A stretch of DNA of 35,132 bases from positions 1 through 35,132 of the forward strand of contig DASRFK010000066.1 of the NCBI GenBank assembly GCA_035651635.1. Direction: 5' to 3'. The notes beneath the pieces were generated by a model, which worked only from the letters and a program-made list of their open reading frames with translations, was not told where the DNA came from and did no database searches. This DNA is from JANXQE01 sp035651635 (GTDB lineage Bacteria > Verrucomicrobiota > Verrucomicrobiia > Limisphaerales > UBA8199). Below, piece by piece: positions 25,116-33,376 of this stretch. The position numbers were made by a program, and so were the translations under genes. Numbering within the stretch: the stretch's first letter is position 1; each line of letters begins with the position of its first letter.

Positions 25116-25730
25116 TCAGTTCCGATCGGCTTTTCGCACCCGATACCGAATCAGGGTCATGTACTTCTCCGGATCCCCTTTTTCGCCTTGTCTTGGACCG
25201 AGGATGTACTCCTCTTCATGCCCGCCGACGATGACATATCCATGACTCCGGACGAACTCTTTTAAACGTGCCATCGTGGGCTGTTCCCGATCGTAGGGTC
25301 CGAGATGCAGAATCTCAGCGACTTCTCCATACTCCCAGGTCGCCAACGAAGCCGTGAGACCCGCCTGAGCCTGGTGCTCTGGAAGTTTGGCGACGGACTC
25401 CGGGATTGGCAGCGCGTACCGGCCCGTCCATTCGGCCTTCGGGGTTGTTAAATCCTCCGGCCACCGCGCACGGGGGAAAGTCTGTGGCGGACCTTTCGGT
25501 GTCTGCGGCAAGCGGTAGTAGAGCTGAAACAAAAGACCGAATGCCTGCCCGCCTACCACATTCGGGTCACCCTTGGTTTCGACCACCAACATCTTCTGGT
25601 TGGGCCTGGTGGCAATTCTCGGCACCTTCAATTGGTCGAACTGAGCAAAGTTGGCGTTCTGTGCGTAGGAACCCGAGCCATCTGTGGCAAGGGCGATCAG
25701 CACCATCAGCATTCGATTTATGAGTTTCAT
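25116..25730 (-). CDS. Exported GyrI-like (SOUL/BmrR ligand-binding fold) protein
   Basis: This is a 204-residue protein. The ATG at 25730 opens a signal peptide (MKLINRMLMVLIALAT, then SGSYAQN); the longer frame to 25772 only adds a polar leader. The body matches the GyrI-like small-molecule-binding fold: MLVVETKGDPN, FGLLFQLYYRLP, EILHLGPYDREQPTMARLKE, then an EEYILGPRQG/EKYMTLIRYRVRK C-terminus with a conserved Glu. Most GyrI-like proteins are cytoplasmic or fused to a HTH regulator; export is unusual. It may bind a hydrophobic or cationic ligand outside the cytoplasm. No neighbour suggests a pathway. Confidence 0.85.
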   Translation of the reverse strand: MKLINRMLMVLIALATDGSGSYAQNANFAQFDQLKVPRIATRPNQKMLVVETKGDPNVVGGQAFGLLFQLYYRLPQTPKGPPQTFPRARWPEDLTTPKAEWTGRYALPIPESVAKLPEHQAQAGLTASLATWEYGEVAEILHLGPYDREQPTMARLKEFVRSHGYVIVGGHEEEYILGPRQGEKGDPEKYMTLIRYRVRKADRN

Positions 25731-26288
25731 GGTTTCCAGCCTTTCGTTTCTGATGGTTTTGTCGGCTATCACAAAATCTCAGTCGCCACGCGCCACTGGT
25801 ATTAGCAGTCATTGGGGTCGGCAGGAACCCGGTAGCGGCCAACATGCCGAGAAACAATTGCCGGTCGACGTCAGTACAAAAATCCGCTCGCGATGATCTC
25901 CGCGATTCAGCGCACTGATAAATCGTCCTGGATATTGAATGCGAATCTTTTGAGCCACTCCGAGAGGGTCACATAAGCAACCCAGCGGAGATGGTCAAGT
26001 GGAAAAATCTTACATTATATCGGCCTGACCCCTCCTGACCGCCGCCTTTGGCGCGCTTGTCCCCAAATCCTAGTGGCATTGGGCCGGAGGCCCGCCGCTA
26101 CGCCGCTACGAAAGGGCAATATCAAAACACGCTCTAACACATAGGCGCGGCCCCCTTCCGGCGGTTTCAAAAAGGGGGGGTGAACACCTCCCTCGTCCCC
26201 GGAGGTCATTCAATTCAGAGTGGGTATCATGTGCACGTCGCGCTCTTCGCTGAGCTGCGCTGAAAAAGGCTCGGGTCCGGCACATTCG
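25731..26288. other. Gap of about 560 bases with a partial repeat copy
   Basis: No intact gene is seen. ACACGCTCTAA (26127-26137) matches the outer end of the palindromic repeat at 6397-6407 on the opposite strand, so part of that element is here. Several GC-rich short palindromes (for example around 26080-26100) suggest accumulated repeat debris. Confidence 0.45.
26122..26137. repeat. Partial end of the dispersed palindromic repeat
   Basis: TCAAAACACGCTCTAA is the complement of the end TTAGAGCGTGT seen at 6397-6407. Only this outer end is recognisable; the inner GTTTGGAGTCCCGCC arms are absent or diverged. Confidence 0.5.
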
Positions 26289-26537
26289 ATGCGACAAATT
26301 GCCCTGCTGACCGCGGTGATGCTGTCGGTGGTTCCTGCTGTGGATTCGGCCGAAGAGTGGGTTCAACACTTCAGCCGCGGGGCCGCCACACAAGTCGCCA
26401 CCAATGTGATTGTTGCGGCAGCCTGTACCAGCAGCAAGGGATTCTACGACCACATCACCCTGGATTATTCCAATGCCGGCGTTCCGCTCTGGACCAACCG
26501 TTACTTGGCGGTGACCCGGAGGAATTCATGTTTCTGA
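26289..26537 (+). pseudogene. Start fragment of a secreted SBBP-like repeat protein
   Basis: From the ATG at 26289 the product has a signal peptide (MRQIALLTAVMLSVVPAVDS) and then one repeat unit of the kind found in secreted beta-propeller proteins of this phylum: WVQHFSRGAATQVATNVIVA, KGFYDHITLDYSNAGVPLWT and NRY. Such proteins normally carry many of these units. Here the frame ends after 82 residues, so it is a truncated relic. An in-frame ATG at 26220 would precede the signal peptide and is rejected. It could still yield a short exported peptide. Confidence 0.6.
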
Positions 26538-26554
26538 TCCAAGTCCAGGACCGT

Positions 26555-27061
26555 TCAGTCGGCCCCTAATTCTTCCTTGATCTTGTCCTCTTTTGGAAAG
26601 GCCCCTTTGTACTGAACGTGGTAACAACCCGGTTCAGGGACGCGCTGCATGTATTTTTCCAGCACCTTCTTCATTGGTCCCGTTAGCGAAGAATCAACAA
26701 GGTCGACTGCTTTTCCCACTTTATGATAACTGGGAATGGTCATGGCGGTTTCCAGAAACGAAGACTCGGCCTCTTTCTTGTCATCGGAGGAGGCCTCCTT
26801 GGATTCCTTGGCGGTGACGTAATACTCATCGAGTTCTTTGCGCTTGGAGTCCGGCAGGGAGCCTTTGTCGAAAACGGCGCCGCGCTTTAGGGGGCCGTTC
26901 CAATTCCGATAAACGATGCCGGCTTCCTGCTTTGCGCTCCGGAAGCCGCCGCCCTGTTTGATGATGATGTCACTGCCGCCGTACTTCGCGACGAGGTCCA
27001 GAAAATCAATGAGATCCTTGGTGACACCGTTGGTATCACCCTTCACAGTTTTATCAGCCAT
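26555..27061 (-). CDS. M15-like metallopeptidase-fold protein
   Basis: This is a 168-residue protein. The ATG at 27061 is used because the longer frame to 27181 reads through the palindromic repeat. The sequence has the layout of the D-Ala-D-Ala carboxypeptidase/Hedgehog fold: GGGFRSAKQEAGI (like the SGYRS segment), then S-Y-H-K-V-G-K-A-V-D with His113 and Asp120, and CYHVQ with His148. These fit the S-x-H-x(2)-G-x-A-x-D and H-x-[DQ] zinc sites of peptidase family M15. A charged insertion (KESKEASSDDKKEAESS) separates the halves. No signal peptide is seen, so access to peptidoglycan is uncertain. A search against M15/VanY would decide. Confidence 0.6.
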   Translation of the reverse strand: MADKTVKGDTNGVTKDLIDFLDLVAKYGGSDIIIKQGGGFRSAKQEAGIVYRNWNGPLKRGAVFDKGSLPDSKRKELDEYYVTAKESKEASSDDKKEAESSFLETAMTIPSYHKVGKAVDLVDSSLTGPMKKVLEKYMQRVPEPGCYHVQYKGAFPKEDKIKEELGAD

Positions 27062-27094
27062 AATAGTTAGAGGGTTTTGCTGTTGAAGTTGCCG

Positions 27095-27207
27095 AAAATT
27101 CGGTTTGGAGTCCCGCCTTCCTGCGGTTTTGGCGCCGGGCCCGCCTGAGGCTGGATTCCAAACCCAGGTGCCCAGGCCCAAGCTGGTGTCTTAAAACACA
27201 CTTTTAA
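27095..27207. repeat. Second copy of the dispersed palindromic repeat
   Basis: CGGTTTGGAGTCCCGCCTTC at 27101-27120 and GGTTTTGGCGCCGGGC match the copy at 6397-6520. The right arm (GATTCCAAACCC at about 27154-27165) is diverged, and the outer part contains GTGTCTTAAAACACACTTTT (27187-27206), which matches GTGTCTTAAAAC of the first copy. It lies just upstream of the M15-like gene and might affect its expression. Confidence 0.8.
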
Positions 27208-27267
27208 TGAATTAGATAGTCTTAACTAACGCCATATGATTCTCGTACCGGTTCCGGTTAGCTATGG

Positions 27268-27729
27268 TTAGCGGTTCGACAGGCGATAAAACCGGCTGCC
27301 GGCTGGAGGATTGACAATGATGAACCTGTAAGTTCCGTCGTCGTTGAGCGTTTCCGCCGGGGGCGTCCAAGCACCTGTGAAAGGGCTGGTGTTTTGCCGC
27401 AGGGTCCAACCTGGCGAAGGAGACGGCCAGAAGACAACGGCGGTGTTTGTGGCTGTGTGTCGAATGGCCAGGAGGGGCGCGGGCGACACCTCGAAGTCAA
27501 TTACGGACCAGAACCCTCCCATCAACGAGTAGCCCGTGCCGACCATCCCGGCGGCGGCATCGTGCTGCCCAATGGCGCCACTTAGATTGTACTGGCCGTT
27601 GGTACTGGTTCCGCCGCCGCCTGCAACTTTGTGCCAGTCGATCGAATAACTCTGGGCATGAAGAGGCCGCGGTAGTCCAGCGCACCACAATAGCGATAGA
27701 ATAACGAAGCAGGGGTTTTTCATAAACAT
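27268..27729 (-). CDS. Small secreted protein with the RFYRI-type C-terminus
   Basis: This is a 153-residue exported protein with signal peptide MFMKNPCFVILSLLWCAG, ending LHAQ. The body begins YSIDWHKVAGGGGTSTNGQY, then LSGAIGQHDAA and YSLMGGFWSVIDF, a pattern I have seen in exported proteins of this phylum but cannot tie to a function. The last 65 residues (VFWPSPSPGWTLRQNTSPF, GSRFYRLSNR) are the C-terminal module shared with three other proteins of the window. It begins two bases after the stop of the S74/YadA-like gene and is surely cotranscribed. It may be a partner of that surface protein. Confidence 0.85.
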   Translation of the reverse strand: MFMKNPCFVILSLLWCAGLPRPLHAQSYSIDWHKVAGGGGTSTNGQYNLSGAIGQHDAAAGMVGTGYSLMGGFWSVIDFEVSPAPLLAIRHTATNTAVVFWPSPSPGWTLRQNTSPFTGAWTPPAETLNDDGTYRFIIVNPPAGSRFYRLSNR

Positions 27730-27731
27730 GC

Positions 27732-29843
27732 TTAATGTGTTGTGGCCGAATCTAAAATCTTCCGTTCGAGCGCTTCCAGGTGCGCTTTCAATTCGGAGGT
27801 CTCGGCGTCTCGCCGGTTCAATTCGGCTTTCAGTTCCTCCACCTTCTGGTTCAAGCCCTGGATGGCCGCCAAGGATACCCCGCCTTCATCGACGGTGGTG
27901 ATATGCCTTTCATCCAATCCTACGGCGAAGGCGGCATAGAAATCCTGGGCCATCGGGCCGATGTGTTCGTGCGCCTTGTCTTCCTTGTAATTCCAACGCG
28001 TCAAAGGCAGCGCGGCGACTTTGTCCAATATCTCCCGCGCGCTCACCGGCTGGAAGTTTTCCTTCACGTTTCGGTCGCTCAGGCTTCCAAAAGTGCCGGC
28101 GATGTTCAAATTGCCGGCGCTGTCGAGCCGCATCATTTCTTTGCCGCCCGCTCCCGGATTGAACACACCGTCGTTATGGACCCCTCCTTTGAACCAACTG
28201 AAGTCACCATCGCTGCGGCAATACAGGGTCAGGGTTTGCACACCAATTCCGTATTGAGTTCCCCAAAGATTGAGCATCTGTCGGGTCTGGGTTCCAAAAA
28301 ACGCGCTGGTGTTGGTGCTAAACTGCAGGCCGCCCTGGGCGCGGAGGCAGAACTGATCATTGGCCGTCGAATTAAAATTAGCGTTCTGCGAGTCGGCCCA
28401 GACAAAGCTGCCCTGATGAATTGCCTTGGCACGGTTGCCGGCGGCAAAACTGTAGTCGCCACTTGCCAGGTTAAGATATCCGCCCGGAACGGTCGAAGCA
28501 TAGCCGCCGCTGACGTTATTATTGCCGCCGCCCACAGTTGCTACCAAGTTGCTGCTGGTGTTCTGGAATCCGCCGCTGACAGTGGCGTAATCGGAGCTGC
28601 TCTGGTTGAGATATCCGCCGCCAACCGTGGACTCTATGCCAGTGCTCAAGCTCTGGTAGCCGCCGCTCACCACGGCGCCAAAGCCGCTGCTGGTGTTGCC
28701 ATAGCCTCCGCTCACCGTCGAGTTGGTGCCGCTGCCGACGTTCTGAGAGCCGCCACTGACCGTGGCATTAACGCCGCTGCCGGTGTTGCTAAAACCGCCA
28801 CCAACGAAGGAATAGTCGCCCATGGCCTGGTTTCCGTTGCCACCAGCCACGACGGCGCGGGAGCCGCCAGCCAGGTTGGCAGCGCCACCCCCGACCGTTG
28901 CCCCAAAATTCGCGGCGCCATTGAAGATCCCGCCCCCGACGGTTGCGAAGGCGGCATCATTCCGATCCCCATTATCGGTGCCGACCTTATTGCCAAAGCC
29001 GCCACCGATTACGCCATCGTCGTCAAAAGCCGCCATGAAGTCGCCGCCACCAAGGCCGGAAAACCCGGCGGAAGGCGCACCTCCGCCGGCGATCACCACT
29101 CCGCTAACGTTTGCTCCAAGAACCGGCGGCTTCACTGCCCCATACCCGGCCACAATATTAGGCAGCGACAAGCCGGGTATGATATTTAGAGCGACAACGT
29201 TATTGACCTTGAGCATGAGTGGCTGATTGTCCGTTGTGCCTAGGAAATCGACGCCGGGGGTAGTGCCCGCGTTGCCGGTCAAATTCCAGTAACAGGGAAG
29301 GTTGCAGTAACCAAAGCCATTCAGGCTCGTTGCATTCACGCTGGACAGTCCCGCACCGTTGCCGCTGAAAACGTTGGCCGAATTGTTGAAGATAACCTGC
29401 TGCGGATAGGATCCCAAGAGGCTGTTGGGGGGCACCGGGCCGGTGAGATTCCCCGCGGTAATGGCGTAGGGCGCTGCGGTGAGGTTTTGCCTTGGGTCCA
29501 AAGTGGAGAAAGAGCCGTTGCCATTGGTACGCACGCCGATCTCAAGCCAGCGAATTGGCCCGGAAAACACGTTCTGGCCGAAGTCAATGGTGACGGTGAA
29601 CAGCCCATTGTTGACGGCGGTGGCCGAGTTGGTCAGCGGCCCGGCCAGCAGCGTTCCCTGGGAAGCGCTGTCGTAGATGGCAAACCGCAGATCGTACGAC
29701 CCGTTGGCCGGGTTGACGGCGTCGTTGAGACGTCCCTGGTAGGTGAAGGCAGTGCCTTGTGCCACCATCGAACACGGCACCCCAAAACTCGAACACAGCA
29801 GTACCAAAGCTAATTTCTTAACAAAACGTCGCTTCATGATCAT
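27732..29843 (-). CDS. Secreted YadA-like beta-roll protein with a C-terminal S74 chaperone domain
   Basis: This is a 703-residue protein; the ATG at 29843 follows AGGAAAGG, and another ATG six bases on is equally possible. Signal peptide: RRFVKKLALVLLCSSFGVP. An N-terminal domain follows (FTYQGRLNDAVNPANGSYDL, GLFTVTIDFG, DPRQNLTAAPYAITAGN). From about residue 260 to 470 there are 14-residue-type repeats (ATVSGG, NTSSG, GGGNNN) like the left-handed beta-roll of YadA heads. Residue 589 starts a peptidase S74 (tailspike/endosialidase chaperone) domain: SDRNVKENF, HIGPMAQDF, then a coiled-coil tail. S74 domains assemble trimeric fibres and cleave themselves just before that Ser. A trimeric surface fibre is the best guess. 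Confidence 0.92.
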   Translation of the reverse strand: MIMKRRFVKKLALVLLCSSFGVPCSMVAQGTAFTYQGRLNDAVNPANGSYDLRFAIYDSASQGTLLAGPLTNSATAVNNGLFTVTIDFGQNVFSGPIRWLEIGVRTNGNGSFSTLDPRQNLTAAPYAITAGNLTGPVPPNSLLGSYPQQVIFNNSANVFSGNGAGLSSVNATSLNGFGYCNLPCYWNLTGNAGTTPGVDFLGTTDNQPLMLKVNNVVALNIIPGLSLPNIVAGYGAVKPPVLGANVSGVVIAGGGAPSAGFSGLGGGDFMAAFDDDGVIGGGFGNKVGTDNGDRNDAAFATVGGGIFNGAANFGATVGGGAANLAGGSRAVVAGGNGNQAMGDYSFVGGGFSNTGSGVNATVSGGSQNVGSGTNSTVSGGYGNTSSGFGAVVSGGYQSLSTGIESTVGGGYLNQSSSDYATVSGGFQNTSSNLVATVGGGNNNVSGGYASTVPGGYLNLASGDYSFAAGNRAKAIHQGSFVWADSQNANFNSTANDQFCLRAQGGLQFSTNTSAFFGTQTRQMLNLWGTQYGIGVQTLTLYCRSDGDFSWFKGGVHNDGVFNPGAGGKEMMRLDSAGNLNIAGTFGSLSDRNVKENFQPVSAREILDKVAALPLTRWNYKEDKAHEHIGPMAQDFYAAFAVGLDERHITTVDEGGVSLAAIQGLNQKVEELKAELNRRDAETSELKAHLEALERKILDSATTH

Positions 29844-30303
29844 GACCTTTCCTTTCGTAATGGCTGGTTGACTCCCGGAGAGCACGGCTCGAGCAGTCGG
29901 CCCAAAGAAACGAATCTTTGTCGGCAGAAAGACTGATTAGCGGCGTGCTTCACCATCGGCTTTCCCCACTAAACGGAAAAAAAACCGAAATCTTTCAACA
30001 AAATCCATTTTGTGAACCGCCTTTGTAGAAGGCGGAGCCGCGACCGTGCAATCGACCACAGCCGAGGAAATCGAAGCTTACCGCGCAGACCAGTGGAAGA
30101 ATTGAGGTGAATAAATCCGCCGATGCGCCCGCGCTTCGCAGGCCCATTTTACAGGGGCGCAACGGCTCGTCCACGAGTGTCTTATATAGTGAGGTGAAGA
30201 AAGACGCGGGGACGAGCCGTCCCCACCCCGATGGCGAGGGCGGGTCCTGACTTGACTTTGAAGCACATTTCATTGCAGCCTTGGATGCTTCTCCTGAGGC
30301 CAG
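29844..30303. promoter_or_regulatory. Divergent intergenic region
   Basis: About 460 bases separate the S74/YadA-like gene (minus) from the PD40 propeller gene (plus); both promoters must lie here. A 92-codon minus-strand frame is present but has no ribosome binding site or family resemblance, so it is left out. The segment near 29970-30000 is A-rich. No clear operator is seen. Confidence 0.4.
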
Positions 30304-33300
30304 GTGAAAGGCAGCTGCGAATTTACGACCTTGAAGTGGGGCTCAGGTCTGTGCCCCTTAGCCTCCACAATTCTTGCCATTGGTATTCACCTGTCTCAAG
30401 CCGCCGCGAACCCTCTTCAGTTAGTATCAGTTCGAGACCCTAATGAACCACCTTCTGCAACGGCAAATGGAGATTCGACGCTGCCGATCATGACCCCGGA
30501 CGGTCGTTACGTTCTTTTCGCCAGCACGGCTAACAACCTGGTCATACTGAGCAATGGAACGACCATTCCCGTTCTAATTCCGCCGAGGCAGAACGTATAC
30601 CTGCGGGACCGCCAATCCGGAGCAACGACGCTCGTGAGCTCAGACAGGCTCGGTTTTGTTGGGGCGGATGCCAATGCCACTCCAACCAGCCTCTCGTCGG
30701 ACGGTCGCTACGCGCTTTTTGAAAGCTCCGCGGCAAACCTTGTGGCGGGAGTGACCAACGGGTTGAACCAGGTGTTCGTCCGGGACCTGAAGCAGGGGGC
30801 CACGCTATTGGTGAGCGTGGCGACAAACGGCGCCGCTGGCGATGGCGTCTCGCGCAGTTCCAGCATGACGCCGGACGGCCGGTTTGTGGCGTTTGTGAGC
30901 GAAGCTGAAAATCTGATCGCCGGTGACACGAACGGCATTCCCGATGTTTTTGTTCGCGATCTCCAAAATGGCATTACGGTTCTCGCCAGCGTCGGCGCGA
31001 CGTCGACCAATTCCAGCTACCCGGTAGGTGCGTCGGAATCGCCGGTCATGACACCAGATGGCCGTTACGTGGCTTTCTTCAGCACGGCGACGAATCTGGT
31101 CCCGCAAAGGACTTTTAGCGGGAATATCTATGTCCGGGATTTGATCGCGCAACAAACGACTCTGGTCAGCGCGCAGGCGCAGACGGTGGTCACCTCAATG
31201 GTTTCGGTTTTCGCCGCCCCGGCCTGTCACAGCCAAACCATAAGTGACGACGGACGGTATGTTGCTTACGTGGTGAGCCCTCTGCCTTCCACGAGATTGG
31301 GCGTGTATTATAGCAGCGTTCGCGGGTTCGTTTTGCGGCATGATCTCCAAACGGGGCAGGAGGATCTGATCAACACCAATTGCTATGTTACCCCCGGGCC
31401 ATACGAAACCGTCCGGGTGTTGGACATGACCAAGGATGGCCGGTTTGTAGCGTTTGTCGCCAACACCAACGGCCTTTTTGGGGAGACGACTTGTATATTT
31501 GTTTGGGATGCGGCCAGCGGCCTGAACACATTGGCCAGTGGCGATTTGAGCAACTCGGTACCGGCGGGGTCTGCTTGCCAGTGGCCGGTCTTCGATTCTT
31601 CCGGGAATTTCCTGGCATTCTTCAGCTCGGCCACCAATGTCACAACGAACAGCTTAAAGGGGAATGTCCACCTGTACGTGCGCGATTTGCTTAATCAAAG
31701 ATCGGTCATGGTTAATGTGGACACAAATGGCGCCGGCGCGGAAATCAATCCAACCACGATACCGCGGTTCAGCGATGGGGGGCGGTTGTTGGCATTCGAG
31801 AGTCCTGATCCCTCCGTGGTCGGCGGAGACCGGAACCGGAGCTTTGACGTCTTTGTCCGTGATTTGGGCTCGAACACGACGGAGCTGATCTCGGCGGCCC
31901 ACCCGGTCCTCAACGAGAACACTCCAAACGGGAACAGCGGGATGACCGGGCCTTCGATCAGCGCCGACGGCCGATTCGTCGCCTTCGCCAGCGACGCCGA
32001 TGACCTGGTGAGCAATGATACGAACGGATCACGCGATGTTTTTGTCCGCGATTTAGTCACCGGCTCGAACATTTTGGTGAGCGTCGACTTGTCCGGATCC
32101 GCCAACGGCAACGGCGTGTCCTATGAACCTTCAATCACCCCCGATGGGCGTTATGTTCTATTCACCAGCAGTGCGACCGATCTGGTAGCCGGAGATACCA
32201 ATGGAGCTCCCGATGTATTCGTGAGGGATTTGCAGAGTGGGACCACGCGCCTGGTGAGCACAAATTTGGGCGCTTCAACCTCGCTAATTCCGCTGCCGAG
32301 TTCGGACTCGATAACCGCCGAAGGAACATCCGCTCTTTTTCATACCCAGCTCCGCGGCTACCCGCGGCTCAACCAGAACCTTTATTCGGCCGACCTTCAA
32401 ACGGGAACCGTAGCCCCGCTAACGCCTGGAGGGTTCCTATCTGCGGCATTTTCCGATAATGGACGATTTGCGGCATTCGTTAATAACAACGATGCGGCAA
32501 CGGGTTCAGTGGTAGTGTGCAGCGCGGTGGTTGGAGCGCCAGCCTACACCAACATCGGGCTCGGCGCTGTTTCGGTTCTTGGACTCAGTTCAGACGGGAA
32601 CATCCTCATTTACTCGACCAACAACGTCCAGATCCTGGCGGCCGACCATGCCGCGCAATCGATTTGGAGAGTGGGAGGCGGGTACTTGCGTACGCACGCT
32701 GGGTTCCGATTCAGCGCGGATAATCGCTTTCTCAGCTATGCGGCTGCATTGAGCCCAAGCGGCCCCACGCAGGTGTACCTTTATGACCTCCAACAACGAA
32801 CTTCGGTCCTGGTCAGCCACCGTAACCAATCGCCGGTTATGGCCAATGGAAACTCTGATTCGCCGATTGTCAGCCCAGACGCCAGGTTTGTGGCTTTTCG
32901 CAGCGATGCCACAGATTTGCTTCCGAGCCATACCAATACCGTACCGGACATATTTCTGTGCGATCGCCTGACGAAGGCAAATACGCTGGTTACCGCCGGA
33001 ACTGACAGCGCCGGTTTGGCGGACAATCGCTCTTTGTTTCCCGTGTTCAGCCAAGATGGAAGAACGCTCGTGGTTCAAAGCTCAGCCGGCAATCTCGTTA
33101 GGCAGGATTTAAATCGGGCACAGGACCTGTTCGCCTTTACATTGTTGTACGCGGACCTGGGGCGGGTACCCGCGTTAGGAGCAGGTTTTTGGCTGAGTTG
33201 GCCCGCGGTTCCCGGGCAGACCTACACCGTGCAATTCAAAGACAACCTTCCGGACGCAACGTGGACCAATGCGACCGGCACGATCACCAACCTGGGCACC

Positions 33301-33366
33301 AAGCTATTTTTCAGCGATTCGGCGCCAGGAGCTACACAGAGGTTTTATCGAATCAATAGCCTTTAG
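30304..33366 (+). CDS. Secreted PD40/TolB-like beta-propeller protein with the RFYRI-type C-terminus
   Basis: This is a 1020-residue protein with a GTG start preceded by GAGG. A signal peptide or anchor follows (LASTILAIGIHLSQAAANP). The body consists of about 16 repeats of the PD40 type, such as MTPDGRYVLFASTANNL, ISADGRFVAFASDADDLVSN and VSPDARFVAFRSDATDLLPS, each followed by a strand like DVFVRDLQSGTTRLVS. This points to two or more beta-propellers. The last 65 residues (FWLSWPAVPGQTYTVQFKDN, QRFYRINSL) are the shared C-terminal module. No catalytic motif is seen. It is followed ten bases later by a pseudopilin-like gene whose ribosome binding site overlaps its stop. Confidence 0.9.
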   Translation: MKGSCEFTTLKWGSGLCPLASTILAIGIHLSQAAANPLQLVSVRDPNEPPSATANGDSTLPIMTPDGRYVLFASTANNLVILSNGTTIPVLIPPRQNVYLRDRQSGATTLVSSDRLGFVGADANATPTSLSSDGRYALFESSAANLVAGVTNGLNQVFVRDLKQGATLLVSVATNGAAGDGVSRSSSMTPDGRFVAFVSEAENLIAGDTNGIPDVFVRDLQNGITVLASVGATSTNSSYPVGASESPVMTPDGRYVAFFSTATNLVPQRTFSGNIYVRDLIAQQTTLVSAQAQTVVTSMVSVFAAPACHSQTISDDGRYVAYVVSPLPSTRLGVYYSSVRGFVLRHDLQTGQEDLINTNCYVTPGPYETVRVLDMTKDGRFVAFVANTNGLFGETTCIFVWDAASGLNTLASGDLSNSVPAGSACQWPVFDSSGNFLAFFSSATNVTTNSLKGNVHLYVRDLLNQRSVMVNVDTNGAGAEINPTTIPRFSDGGRLLAFESPDPSVVGGDRNRSFDVFVRDLGSNTTELISAAHPVLNENTPNGNSGMTGPSISADGRFVAFASDADDLVSNDTNGSRDVFVRDLVTGSNILVSVDLSGSANGNGVSYEPSITPDGRYVLFTSSATDLVAGDTNGAPDVFVRDLQSGTTRLVSTNLGASTSLIPLPSSDSITAEGTSALFHTQLRGYPRLNQNLYSADLQTGTVAPLTPGGFLSAAFSDNGRFAAFVNNNDAATGSVVVCSAVVGAPAYTNIGLGAVSVLGLSSDGNILIYSTNNVQILAADHAAQSIWRVGGGYLRTHAGFRFSADNRFLSYAAALSPSGPTQVYLYDLQQRTSVLVSHRNQSPVMANGNSDSPIVSPDARFVAFRSDATDLLPSHTNTVPDIFLCDRLTKANTLVTAGTDSAGLADNRSLFPVFSQDGRTLVVQSSAGNLVRQDLNRAQDLFAFTLLYADLGRVPALGAGFWLSWPAVPGQTYTVQFKDNLPDATWTNATGTITNLGTKLFFSDSAPGATQRFYRINSL

Positions 33367-33376
33367 GAGCTGACGC

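Noticed and set aside
24828..25265. A 145-codon plus-strand frame in the gap after the GFA gene
   Set aside because: It overlaps the clear GyrI-like gene on the other strand and shows no family resemblance.
27780..29189. A 469-codon plus-strand frame opposite the S74/YadA-like gene
   Set aside because: The product is an Ala/Val-rich repetitive shadow of the beta-roll repeats; the minus-strand frame has a signal peptide and an S74 domain.
29995..30273. A 92-codon minus-strand frame in the divergent region
   Set aside because: It lacks a ribosome binding site and would occupy the promoters of both flanking genes; the composition does not suggest a real protein.
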